Shown here in pieces: positions 1-7,151 of a DNA stretch of 64,000 bases. Origin of the DNA: Clostridium vincentii (lineage in GTDB: Bacteria > Bacillota > Clostridia > Clostridiales > Clostridiaceae). The notes under the pieces were generated by a model, which searched no databases, had not been told where the DNA came from, and saw only the letters and a program-made list of their open reading frames with translations. A program made the translations under genes and the position numbers. Location of the stretch: positions 1-64,000 of the forward strand of contig NZ_PVXQ01000009.1 in assembly GCF_002995745.1 (NCBI RefSeq), written 5' to 3'. Each line of letters begins with the position of its first letter. The stretch's first letter is position 1.

Positions 1-79
1 AAATGATCCAGATTTATTTAAATCACTATTTCCATGGAGTAATCTTCCTGCTGAATGCTATTTAAATAAAAAGGATTGA
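1..79 (+). CDS. C-terminal end of an unidentified protein (partial)
   Basis: An open frame enters from the left edge (codons in phase with base 2) and ends at TGA 77-79, giving 25 residues that include LFPWSNLPAE. A strong hairpin follows five bases after the stop, as expected for the end of a transcribed gene. I do not recognise the protein. The aromatic and proline-rich end, together with small unrecognised genes next door, would fit the tail of a toxin or effector, but that is a guess. Confidence 0.5.
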   Translation, partial: NDPDLFKSLFPWSNLPAECYLNKKD

Positions 80-83
80 AAAT

Positions 84-125
84 AAGCGGTTAATGACTGT
101 CAACGTGACGAGTTATTAACCGCTT
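84..125. terminator. Bidirectional hairpin terminator
   Basis: An 11-bp perfect stem (84-94 with 115-125) closes a 20-base loop between two convergent genes. The stop codon of the minus-strand membrane protein lies at its edge. The hairpin is clear, but the U-tracts are short. Confidence 0.6.
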
Positions 126-561
126 ACATATATACTATATTCTCATCATATAAATAAACTCTTACCCATGCCCCTTTTGATGCTTTCATTGCATAATTCC
201 ATACCATTGCTTCTGATATCGTATCATTCCCAAGGCACTTATTTATCTTTTTTTCTAATTTACTACCTTTATATGAAATTGATACAACTCCAAATGCAAT
301 TGCAATTATTATAAGCAAAAATGATTTTACATCCTGATATAGTACTACATCATAGTTTAAACATATATTTATTATATATATACTCATGTCTAATACAGAT
401 TTTATTATAAAGCTTAATATCATACTAAATATAAATAAATGACTTTCTTTTTGATCTTTCTCGTGCTTGTAAATTTGCTTCATATAGAGTGTTATGTATC
501 CAGGTATGAAATATATAAATAGACTAGGTATACTCTCTATTAATTCTTTTATACCTTCCAT
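124..561 (-). CDS. Small integral membrane protein, DUF6338-like
   Basis: 145 residues. A hydrophobic N-terminal segment begins SLFIYFIPGY, followed by two or three further membrane stretches (about 45-70 and 80-98) and a basic, soluble C-terminal third. The N-terminal pattern (short amphipathic start, then a PGY turn) resembles proteins annotated DUF6338, but I cannot confirm the family. The start is supported by GGAGG, which lies inside the last codons of the upstream 45-aa gene. The stop of that gene and this ATG are only three bases apart, so the two are almost certainly translationally coupled. Function unknown. Confidence 0.7.
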   Translation of the reverse strand: MEGIKELIESIPSLFIYFIPGYITLYMKQIYKHEKDQKESHLFIFSMILSFIIKSVLDMSIYIINICLNYDVVLYQDVKSFLLIIIAIAFGVVSISYKGSKLEKKINKCLGNDTISEAMVWNYAMKASKGAWVRVYLYDENIVYM

Positions 562-564
562 CTG

Positions 565-702
565 TTATTTTCCTCCAGGTATACCTGGCTTTGCACTTGT
601 TGGCGGTGGATTCCTGCCTATCCCATTTCCAGTCCTAATTTCTGGCGATCCACCTACTCTATTTCCACCTTTATTTGATGTTCCACTATTCTTATCACTC
701 AT
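565..702 (-). CDS. 45-aa Gly/Pro-rich basic peptide, upstream partner of the membrane protein
   Basis: A 46-codon frame with a strong ribosome site (AAAGGAG, 7 bases before ATG 702). The product is rich in Gly, Asn, Pro, Arg and Lys (for example PPPTSAKPGIPGGK at the end), with no hydrophobic segment and no cysteine, so it is probably unstructured. Its stop is followed three bases later by the ATG of the membrane protein at 561, and its final Gly-Gly codons supply that gene's Shine-Dalgarno. This makes a compact two-gene unit. Function unknown; a disordered partner of the membrane protein is one possibility. Confidence 0.7.
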   Translation of the reverse strand: MSDKNSGTSNKGGNRVGGSPEIRTGNGIGRNPPPTSAKPGIPGGK

Positions 703-776
703 TTTGTATTCTCCTTTTATATTTATTTCTCATAAAGTTCTATTTCTACATTATTATATTAAATCCTGCTTTAAAT

Positions 777-809
777 TAAAAAGACACCTATATTTCTATA
801 AGTGTCTAA
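777..809 (-). terminator. Terminator hairpin, copy 1 of a 33-bp repeat
   Basis: GACAC and GTGTC arms with an AU-rich inner stem, followed on the minus strand by a run of T. This is the expected end for the transcript of the gene at 960-1379. The same 33 bases recur exactly at 2832-2864. Confidence 0.6.
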
Positions 810-959
810 AATCTTTATTTTTTATTTGCTCAAAACCATTTCTATCTATGTGCCTTTTTAGTATCCATTCTAGTTAATATCAGAGCAATCAAAACTTAAT
901 CCACTAAATCATATTACTAATTATTAAAGCAATGAAATGCAAATATAACATGTGCTTTC

Positions 960-1379
960 TTATTCGTTAAAATATTTAATAATAGACTGTATAATCTCAT
1001 TATAATTACCTTTGTGGTGATTATTCACATCCTTAGTAGATTCAAGCCACTCGATACAGTCCCCCATTGAAAAACTTAGAGTGTAATCTCTCTCTGGATC
1101 TACTGTAAATTCAATTGATTTTACATCACATTTATTAAACAATTCAAACTCTATAATTTCATCATCTTCTTCATTAAACTTAACTCTATAAATTTTTGAT
1201 TCATTAAATATATAAAACAATATTTTTTCAGTCTTTGAAAACAAATTTTTAATATAACATATACTATTATCAGATGCCAAATTTAAATATTCTATTTCCT
1301 TAATTAATTCTCTTTCAAATTTAAAATCGTAATTGTTTAATGCATTATGAAGATGTGCAAAATTACTCATCTCATTCAT
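960..1379 (-). CDS. Hypothetical acidic protein, possibly DUF3908-like
   Basis: 139 residues from ATG 1379 (a GTG nine bases earlier, 1388, is also in frame). I prefer the ATG because GGCGGTG lies six bases upstream. The protein is soluble, acidic in the middle (NEEDDEIIEFE), and ends in a helix NYNEIIQSIIKYF. The late pattern of an acidic strand, then a D-x-N-x-H stretch, then a C-terminal helix reminds me of DUF3908, but the match is weak. It could be an immunity-type or phage-derived protein. Flanked by non-core genes, with a terminator hairpin about 150 bases downstream. Confidence 0.6.
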   Translation of the reverse strand: MNEMSNFAHLHNALNNYDFKFERELIKEIEYLNLASDNSICYIKNLFSKTEKILFYIFNESKIYRVKFNEEDDEIIEFELFNKCDVKSIEFTVDPERDYTLSFSMGDCIEWLESTKDVNNHHKGNYNEIIQSIIKYFNE

Positions 1380-1611
1380 CAACTTCACCGCCTTTCCATA
1401 AAATACAATATTCTACAGAAAGAGTAATAATCCTTTATTTAAAATACTCTAGAGCTGTGTAAAAATAAAATATGAAATAACCTCTTTGATAATAATATTA
1501 TTATTGTTACCACAGCCTTTAAATTTATAGCCAATATAATACATCGCACACACCTTACTAGTTCAGCAAACTATCACATTATGCCACTCTTCTAACTTTC
1601 CATATATAAAA

Positions 1612-1638
1612 AAAGAACCCTATTTCTAGAGTTTCTTT
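1612..1638 (-). terminator. Probable terminator after the 248-aa gene
   Basis: Imperfect stem (AAAGAAACTCTA against TAGGGTTCTTT on the minus strand) with a GAAA loop and a run of T beyond it. It starts seven bases after the stop codon of the gene at 1645. Confidence 0.5.
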
Positions 1639-1644
1639 AAATTC

Positions 1645-2391
1645 CTAAATATCATTTTTTATTAATATTTTCAATGTAGTTTCCTTCAATTGTTTCTTAG
1701 TAAACATTATACTATGTCCGTCCAAACTTCCTATGTCTAATGTAAAATTATCGCCATTGTTTTCTAAACTTATATTTTCAAAAAGTATTCTATGCTCCTT
1801 TTGCTTTTCATATGCATAATCTTTCCAAAATACTATGTTTTTAGAATTATCTTCAACACTTTTATTTAAGTCCTGTAAATTCATTTTATTATCATAGTAA
1901 ATTATCTTCTCACCTGACAATACAATATCTTCTTTTTCACAACATGTTTTAATTCTTTCAAAAAAATAGTTTGGCTCAATTACTACTCCAGTATCCCAAT
2001 AACTTTCATCAAATGCTTCTCCTAAAATCCTGCTAAAATTCAACCTGTAAGTGTTATACTCTTTATCTTTTTTTATTAGTTCTAGATCTTTTTTTAAAAT
2101 ACAGCATGAACAAAAGATAGGTCGCTTATCTAATTCATCACATATTATTTTAGCCTTTCCTTTACCACTAAACATAGTTAAACCATTTTTCGGATTAATA
2201 CAATAGAATTCCACATCATTTAATATTTGTGCACCCTCATCAACGTCTCCCCTTGATTTATCGCTAAACTTTTTTTCATAATACCTATAGTATTTTAATC
2301 TTCTTGTGTACAACCTTCCATTTAGTAATTCTTGCATGTATTCTTTTTCTCCAAACTTTACAATTGCAATTATAACTTCTTCGACATTCAT
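1645..2391 (-). CDS. Hypothetical soluble protein, DUF2971-like in outline
   Basis: 248 residues from ATG 2391. An in-frame ATG lies 18 bases upstream, but GGAGAGTG sits six bases before 2391 and fits a ribosome site. The N-terminus (KFGEKEYMQELLNGRLY, then RLKYYR) has the layout seen in DUF2971-type proteins of mobile elements, where an ID-x-L-x-G-x-LY stretch precedes an acidic RGD-x-x-EG motif (here RGDVDEG, about residues 48-54). A CSCC cluster lies near residue 93. No membrane segment or signal peptide. Function unknown. It lies in the accessory-looking part of the window. Confidence 0.65.
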   Translation of the reverse strand: MNVEEVIIAIVKFGEKEYMQELLNGRLYTRRLKYYRYYEKKFSDKSRGDVDEGAQILNDVEFYCINPKNGLTMFSGKGKAKIICDELDKRPIFCSCCILKKDLELIKKDKEYNTYRLNFSRILGEAFDESYWDTGVVIEPNYFFERIKTCCEKEDIVLSGEKIIYYDNKMNLQDLNKSVEDNSKNIVFWKDYAYEKQKEHRILFENISLENNGDNFTLDIGSLDGHSIMFTKKQLKETTLKILIKNDI

Positions 2392-2526
2392 AAATATCAC
2401 TCTCCACATAATAATTATTATACAAAAACAAATAAATACCTTCTATATATTATAAATATTTATATAAACAAATAAGTTTATGCTTAAAAGCTAATTTATA
2501 CAAAACACTTACAATTATATATTAAT

Positions 2527-2556
2527 AAAGCACCTAGTTTAATTACTAAGTGCTTT
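2527..2556. terminator. Hairpin between the 54-aa HTH gene and the 248-aa gene
   Basis: 12-base arms (2527-2538 and 2545-2556) pair with a single mismatch and a six-base loop. On the minus strand it lies about 45 bases after the stop of the 54-aa gene. Confidence 0.5.
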
Positions 2557-2599
2557 GAAAGATTTCTTTAAGCCTAGTTTCCTTAACCCTAAATTCATA

Positions 2600-2764
2600 T
2601 TATTTCACCATTTCATTATATTCTTTAGCATATCTATAACAAGTAGGCTTAGTTATATCTAGCAATTCCTTCACGCTCTCTTTTTTCTTTAATTCACCCT
2701 GATCAAATGAGGCATAAACTTTAACTAGCATATTATTAATAGTTTGCATCAGCATTTTATCCAT
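2600..2764 (-). CDS. 54-aa helix-turn-helix peptide, recombinase-type remnant
   Basis: ATG 2764 to TAA 2600. The second half (KKKESVKELLDITKPTCYRY) matches the shape of the helix-turn-helix that ends serine recombinases and some phage regulators: a short helix, then an L-x-I-x-x-P-T-x-Y-R-Y recognition helix. No catalytic domain is present upstream. It may be a stand-alone small regulator or the leftover C-terminus of a resolvase. The ribosome site is weak (TTAGGG directly before ATG), which favours a remnant. It sits between the accessory genes and tRNA-Trp. Confidence 0.5.
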   Translation of the reverse strand: MDKMLMQTINNMLVKVYASFDQGELKKKESVKELLDITKPTCYRYAKEYNEMVK

Positions 2765-2831
2765 CCCTAATTAACCTAATCCTTTTATTTTACAATTCTA
2801 TAAAGATAGGTGAATTCTTTTTTTTGCCCAC

Positions 2832-2864
2832 TAAAAAGACACCTATATTTCTATAAGTGTCTAA
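2832..2864 (-). terminator. Terminator hairpin, copy 2 of the 33-bp repeat
   Basis: Identical over 33 bases to 777-809, with the same GACAC/GTGTC stem and T-run on the minus strand. It lies downstream of tRNA-Trp and of that gene's own terminator, so it may be a duplicated element rather than a needed one. Confidence 0.5.
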
Positions 2865-2984
2865 CCCAATAATTCTATTAAAACCTGATAATCTGTTTTA
2901 TTATACTCATATTCAATGCTACCTATAACTCTATAGAACATTCCTCAAAACCAAATACAATTCTACCTATATATAAATAAGGCG

Positions 2985-3017
2985 AAAAATAAAACCCGCA
3001 AGCATTTCGCTTACGAG
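2985..3017 (-). terminator. Terminator of tRNA-Trp
   Basis: Stem CTCGTAAGC / GCTTGCGGG with a five-base loop, then TTTTATTTTT on the minus strand, beginning six bases after the tRNA CCA end. Confidence 0.8.
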
Positions 3018-3022
3018 CTTTG

Positions 3023-3098
3023 TGGCAGGGGTAGTAGGACTCGAACCTACAACCAATGGTTTTGGAGACCACTACTCTACCAATTGAGCCATACCCCT
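3023..3098 (-). tRNA. tRNA-Trp (anticodon CCA)
   Basis: A 76-base cloverleaf on the minus strand. It has a 7-bp acceptor stem (AGGGGTA with TACCCCT), anticodon loop CTCCAAA, T-arm GTTCGAGTC, and an encoded 3' CCA. A Rho-independent terminator follows. The gene borders the accessory-looking segment on its 3' side, the usual place for element integration. Confidence 0.95.
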
Positions 3099-3141
3099 TC
3101 AAGACAAGTCTGATTATATAATATAATTATGCAAAAATCAA

Positions 3142-4020
3142 CTATTTGTTATCTTTTATTTCAATTATATCATATAATGCCTTGTGATTTTTTAGTATTA
3201 ACTCTTCTATGCTTACATTTCCATCATAACTTGTCAAATTAATAACCTTATATCCTTCTTCAGTAATTATAGTCCCATTATCCTTTAAAACTATTACCTT
3301 ATTAGAATCTAACTTATTTTGTGTGATTACATCACTTATAGTTTTATCACCTACTTTTATTGGTGTAATTCCTATTCCTCTATAAAAATAATCTAGTTTA
3401 TCATCTAAAGCAATAAACTGATATCCTTCTAGCGCCTTTTTATTACGCTTAATTTCTTCTAATGTCTTGTCCAATATTTCTATTGATTTATTATAATTTT
3501 CTTCATACAAATCCCTATTCTTTGGATCTTTGTCCTGAACAGCTGCCTTTACATTGTATAAAGCAATTTTATATTCCTCTAACCCTACGGTATAATAAGG
3601 ATTGTCCTTGGTTTCAGTATCCAGTTGCATTGATATAGGTCTAATTCCTCTAGAAACATTTATTATTCCTAGATTACTTTTTTCTAATTTATCAATTAGA
3701 GAAGAACTCCATGGCTCTAAATCATTTCCACTGTATAAAAATAAATCCATATTAGAAATGTTTATTACAGTCTCATCATTAAAAAGGAACTCTTTGCTTC
3801 CCTTTTCATCTTTAAACATATATTCCACATTATGCTTGTCCCCTACAATTGCTTTAACCATTTCATATTGAGGTTTATTAGATGTAATTATATTTAAATA
3901 TATATCTCTTTCTGTATTTCCATTATTTACAGTATCAGCTACTGTTGGATTTGAAAAAGCACCTATTCCTAAAAATAATATCAATGTAATAAATAACATT
4001 ACAAAGGTTATCTTTTTCAA
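3142..4020 (-). CDS. Secreted ZnuA/TroA-like substrate-binding protein lacking metal ligands
   Basis: 292 residues from a TTG start with AGGAGGTG six bases upstream. Residues 1-28 form a signal peptide (KK, hydrophobic core, then PTVA) without a lipobox Cys. The rest follows the cluster A-I metal-binding fold: NIITSNKPQYEMVKAIVG opening, LFLYSGNDLEPW, then the long helical backbone LEEYKIALYNVK. The His positions that hold Zn or Mn in ZnuA, MntC and TroA are absent: H-x-Y-E-P has become EFLFND, the DPH-x-W-x-DP region reads NPYYTVG, and the third site reads ALDD. No permease or ATPase gene is next to it. It may bind something else or serve as a cell-surface protein. Confidence 0.75.
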   Translation of the reverse strand: MKKITFVMLFITLILFLGIGAFSNPTVADTVNNGNTERDIYLNIITSNKPQYEMVKAIVGDKHNVEYMFKDEKGSKEFLFNDETVINISNMDLFLYSGNDLEPWSSSLIDKLEKSNLGIINVSRGIRPISMQLDTETKDNPYYTVGLEEYKIALYNVKAAVQDKDPKNRDLYEENYNKSIEILDKTLEEIKRNKKALEGYQFIALDDKLDYFYRGIGITPIKVGDKTISDVITQNKLDSNKVIVLKDNGTIITEEGYKVINLTSYDGNVSIEELILKNHKALYDIIEIKDNK

Positions 4021-4290
4021 TGTATCACCTCCTAGAATTCTCTAGATAAAATAATTTATATCCTTATATTAAGTATATCAACTATAAACGAAAATAATCC
4101 TACAAATAAATTACATTTTTATTTAATTCATTTATACATTTTACATCTTTAGCTTAATTAATACAAGCTAATTACCATTACATTATTCTTAAAATAAATC
4201 CAATGAAATATCTTTTTCTAATAAGCCCTTTCTTTTTATTCAAATATGGCTAGAATAATAGGTAGAGCATAATTTGAAGGGAGTTTACAT

Positions 4291-4752
4291 ATGGAGTTTA
4301 AAGTAAATAATATAGAAGAAACTACAAACATTGCCTTTAAATTAGGTCAATTACTAAACCCTAGTGATATTGTTTGTTTAACAGGAGATTTAGGTACTGG
4401 TAAAACTCATATTACAAAAGGAATTGCCAAGGGACTTAATATAAATGATATAATTACTAGTCCAACTTTTAATATTGTTAATGAATATGATAGTGGGAGA
4501 TTAAAATTAAATCATTTTGATGTTTATAGAGTAAATGACCCTGATGAAATTTATGCAATAGGTTTTGATGACTACATATTTTCTGAAGCCGTTTCGGTTA
4601 TAGAGTGGGCTAATTATATTGAAGAAATCCTTCCAAGGGAATATCTTCACATACATATATCAAAAGATTTTACTAAGGATGAAGACTACAGAATAATAAC
4701 TTTAAAAGGTTATGGTAGCAAATATGATTATATTAAGGAGTTGAAAATATGA
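4291..4752 (+). CDS. tsaE: TsaE, ATPase of tRNA t6A synthesis
   Basis: 153 residues, normal length. TsaE is the P-loop ATPase that works with TsaB and TsaD to transfer threonylcarbamoyl to A37 of ANN-decoding tRNAs. Walker A GDLGTGKT is at residues 32-39, the switch-like TSPTF at 56-60, HFDVYR at 75-80, and the EW pair at 105-106. A GGGAG ribosome site precedes ATG by nine bases. Its stop overlaps the tsaB start by four bases, so the two are co-translated. TsaC (Sua5) is also in this window (52038-53087), while TsaD is not. Confidence 0.95.
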   Translation: MEFKVNNIEETTNIAFKLGQLLNPSDIVCLTGDLGTGKTHITKGIAKGLNINDIITSPTFNIVNEYDSGRLKLNHFDVYRVNDPDEIYAIGFDDYIFSEAVSVIEWANYIEEILPREYLHIHISKDFTKDEDYRIITLKGYGSKYDYIKELKI

Positions 4753-5462
4753 TAGTTTTAAGTGTAGATTCCTCATCTAGAGTGGCTACAATTGCCTTAC
4801 TTAACGATGATAATTTACTTGGCGAATATATTTTAAATGATAAAAGAGAACATTCGGTTATTCTTATGCCAATGATTCAAAATCTTTTAAAGGATTGTAA
4901 TTTAACAGTAGATGATATTGATGGCTATGTTGTATCTAAGGGTCCAGGTTCCTTTACTGGATTAAGAATTGGAATGGCGACTATTAAAGGAATGAGTTTA
5001 GGCTCAAACAAGCCTTATGTAAGTATATCCTCTCTTGAAGCACTAGCCTATAGCATTTCGCCCTTCAATGGAATAATATGTCCAGTTATGGATGCTTTAA
5101 GAGAAAATGTATATACTGCTCTTTTTAAAAATGAAAATAATAAATTTGAAAAAATATTAGATTATACACCTTTAGATTTAGATGATCTTCTTGATATCCT
5201 AAAGGAAAAAGATGAAGAAGTCATGTTTACTGGTGATGGTTTAACTAAACACAAGGATTATATAAAAGAGAACTTTCCTAAAGCTCACTTCGCACCTACT
5301 CACTTAAGCATAGTACATGCTTCTGCTCTAGGCGAATTAGGACTTAACCTATTAAAGGATGGTATTTTCGATGATCCAAACTCTGCACCTATTTATCTGA
5401 AGAAACCTCAAGCAGAAAGAGAATTAGAGAGAAGGATGAAAATGGATGAATGTAAATCTTAG
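4749..5462 (+). CDS. tsaB: TsaB, dimerisation/scaffold subunit of the t6A complex
   Basis: 237 residues. TsaB is an inactive ASKHA-fold paralogue of TsaD and holds the TsaB-TsaD-TsaE complex together. The N-terminal strand begins VLSVDSSSR, and the family signature KGPGSFTGLRIG is at residues 64-75. GAGTTG upstream serves as ribosome site, and the gene overlaps tsaE by four bases and rimI by 17. The order tsaE-tsaB-rimI is the standard Firmicutes arrangement. Confidence 0.95.
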   Translation: MIVLSVDSSSRVATIALLNDDNLLGEYILNDKREHSVILMPMIQNLLKDCNLTVDDIDGYVVSKGPGSFTGLRIGMATIKGMSLGSNKPYVSISSLEALAYSISPFNGIICPVMDALRENVYTALFKNENNKFEKILDYTPLDLDDLLDILKEKDEEVMFTGDGLTKHKDYIKENFPKAHFAPTHLSIVHASALGELGLNLLKDGIFDDPNSAPIYLKKPQAERELERRMKMDECKS

Positions 5463-5886
5463 TTTAATGACAAAAGAAGATTTAAATGAAGTTTTAGAAA
5501 TAAGTTCTGTAAGCTTAAAAGAATCCTGGGATCTTGATTCTTTTTGTAAGGAACTTTCAAATCCTCTAGCTAAATATTTAATTGCCAAGATTAATTATAA
5601 AATTGTTGGCTTTGTTGGAGTATGGACTATTATAGACGAAGGCCATATTACTAACATGGCAGTTCATCCAGACTTTCGTGAGAACAAGGTGGGTAGTATT
5701 CTCTTAACTTCCTTAATAGAACGTTGTAAGAATGATTGGGGCTGTAATTCTTTAACGCTAGAGGTACGGGCCTCCAACAATGCTGCTAAAGGTCTTTATA
5801 AAAAGTTTGGATTCCTTGAAGAAGGTGTTCGCAAAAAATATTATAGAGATAATGAAGAAGATGCTCTTATAATGTGGAAACGTTAA
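5446..5886 (+). CDS. rimI: RimI-type ribosomal protein S18 alanine N-acetyltransferase
   Basis: 146-residue GNAT enzyme that acetylates the N-terminal Ala of ribosomal protein S18 in E. coli; clostridial targets are less certain. Motif A is RENKVG (79-84), somewhat divergent from the R-G-x-G-x-G/A acetyl-CoA loop. LEVRASN (105-111) and the late LYKKFGF (117-123) are typical. The start lies inside the end of tsaB, with AAGGATG as ribosome site. Its TAA overlaps the stop of the convergent gene at 5883. Confidence 0.9.
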   Translation: MNVNLSLMTKEDLNEVLEISSVSLKESWDLDSFCKELSNPLAKYLIAKINYKIVGFVGVWTIIDEGHITNMAVHPDFRENKVGSILLTSLIERCKNDWGCNSLTLEVRASNNAAKGLYKKFGFLEEGVRKKYYRDNEEDALIMWKR

Positions 5887-6368
5887 TCACTCTTTAATTC
5901 ATTTATTTCTTTTTTTAATTCTTTAACTTCTCTCATTAAATCATTCATACCTTTTTTCAGCTCATCTAACTCGCCACAGGAACTATTATTAGTGGAATTA
6001 TTTGAATTACTAGAGCAAAAAGGATTATTTATATTTTTGTTATTAATATTGTAATATCTTCCCGGTCCTGATTGAAGATATTGCTGTTGAGCATTGCAGG
6101 TAAGTATGACTTGGCCTAATAATTCAAGCCAATTGCCTACTGCATTTTGTACATTAAAAGGCATATTCCCAGCCATAACACTTCCTAAAAGTTCCCCAAT
6201 TACAGTAAATAATTGGGGATTTAAATCTTGAAATCCTCCAGGTATATCATCACAGCCTTCTGAATCATTATTATTTTGTGATTCTCCTGATTTATTTGAA
6301 TTAGCCCTTCCAGTATATCCACATTTTTTTGCAAAATCTTCAAAGTTATTAAATTCATTAAAGTCCAT
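5883..6368 (-). CDS. Conserved clostridial hypothetical with C-terminal coiled coil
   Basis: 161 residues from ATG 6368. The frame stays open 72 bases further upstream, but GAGG five bases before 6368 and the poor site of the longer start decide it. Three parts are visible: an N-terminal helix NEFNNFEDFAKKCGY, a conserved hydrophobic middle (LNPQLFTVIGELLGSVMAG onward, about 50-95) ending GPGRYYN, and an Asn/Ser-rich linker leading to a charged coiled coil (LKKGMNDLMREVKELKKEI). I recall similar clostridial proteins of unknown role. No signal peptide. It ends inside the stop codon of rimI on the other strand. Confidence 0.7.
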   Translation of the reverse strand: MDFNEFNNFEDFAKKCGYTGRANSNKSGESQNNNDSEGCDDIPGGFQDLNPQLFTVIGELLGSVMAGNMPFNVQNAVGNWLELLGQVILTCNAQQQYLQSGPGRYYNINNKNINNPFCSSNSNNSTNNSSCGELDELKKGMNDLMREVKELKKEINELKSD

Positions 6369-6444
6369 AAGTACCTCGTGTAAAATATCTTTCTCTAATA
6401 TGTTATTCTTATTTTGTAATACTTCTACTTTTATATCCATAATA

Positions 6445-6483
6445 AAATAGACCCATTAAAGATTTCCTTTAATAGGTCTATTT
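6445..6483 (-). terminator. Terminator of the feo operon
   Basis: Near-perfect 17-bp stem (one mismatch) with a five-base loop, lying about 40 bases beyond the stop of the DUF3793 gene at 6523. It ends in a TATTTTATTAT tract on the minus strand. Confidence 0.7.
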
Positions 6484-6522
6484 CGGTAGGTTTATATATT
6501 AATTTCATGGATATACTTCTTT

Positions 6523-7146
6523 TTAGTAAGAATAGAAAAAGTTTTTAATACTAAATGCGAGGTCACGCGAACTATTTCCCTTTAATATATGATTTATAGT
6601 ATGCTCTTTAATCTCATCATATTGGTTAAATGTTTTTTTAGCTTGACTACCATCATTATATACTTTCCAGTAGCCACAAAATAAGCACTTTTTCTCTGTA
6701 CATTCCATAAAATCTATAACATCTTTATAGGGTATACCCAAAAATAATCCTAATTCATGGGGACAATGATATAAATCATATCTGAACTTTAAAGTTTCAA
6801 TATATTCATCAATATCTTTATTTTGAGCATATCCTAACTTTTTAAAAAAGTCTTTATAAATTTCTTTAATTATATTTTTTTCAAGCAATTTTTTATTATA
6901 AATCATCACTATTATAGCATTTTCATTTTCTCTTAGTTCAACAAAATCCAATTCAATGTCTCTTATGAATTTTCTTCCATAACAAACCCATTTCTCGTAT
7001 AATTTATCTCCATTTTTTTTAAATGTTACGGTTGAAGCAGATTTTATACCTGCTATAACTTGTGATGTGTTATATACTAAAAAATTTTCAACATAGTCTT
7101 TAGCATCCATAGATTTTAGCTTATTATAAAAATCTAAATACACCAT
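6523..7146 (-). CDS. DUF3793 family protein
   Basis: 207 residues. The family is recognised by CPHELGLFLG (128-137) and the following C-x-x-C-GYWKVY (C154, C157). In clostridia it is commonly encoded with flavodoxin and FeoB, as here: the gene begins five bases after the flavodoxin stop, with no clear ribosome site of its own, which suggests coupled translation. Biochemistry is unknown. The pattern H/C-x-x-C with downstream aromatic residues could hold a metal or heme-type cofactor, but this is inference from motif and neighbours only. Confidence 0.8.
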   Translation of the reverse strand: MVYLDFYNKLKSMDAKDYVENFLVYNTSQVIAGIKSASTVTFKKNGDKLYEKWVCYGRKFIRDIELDFVELRENENAIIVMIYNKKLLEKNIIKEIYKDFFKKLGYAQNKDIDEYIETLKFRYDLYHCPHELGLFLGIPYKDVIDFMECTEKKCLFCGYWKVYNDGSQAKKTFNQYDEIKEHTINHILKGNSSRDLAFSIKNFFYSY

Positions 7147-7151
7147 AGTCG

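Noticed and set aside
494-877. Plus-strand open frame of 127 codons
   Set aside because: It is antisense to the coupled 45-aa and 145-aa genes, which have good ribosome sites. It has no ribosome site of its own and a proline/phenylalanine-rich composition typical of a shadow frame.
1449-1544. Minus-strand frame of 31 codons with AAGGTGTG before ATG
   Set aside because: Too short, low-complexity Asn/Ile content, and no partner or conservation visible. Could be chance in AT-rich DNA.
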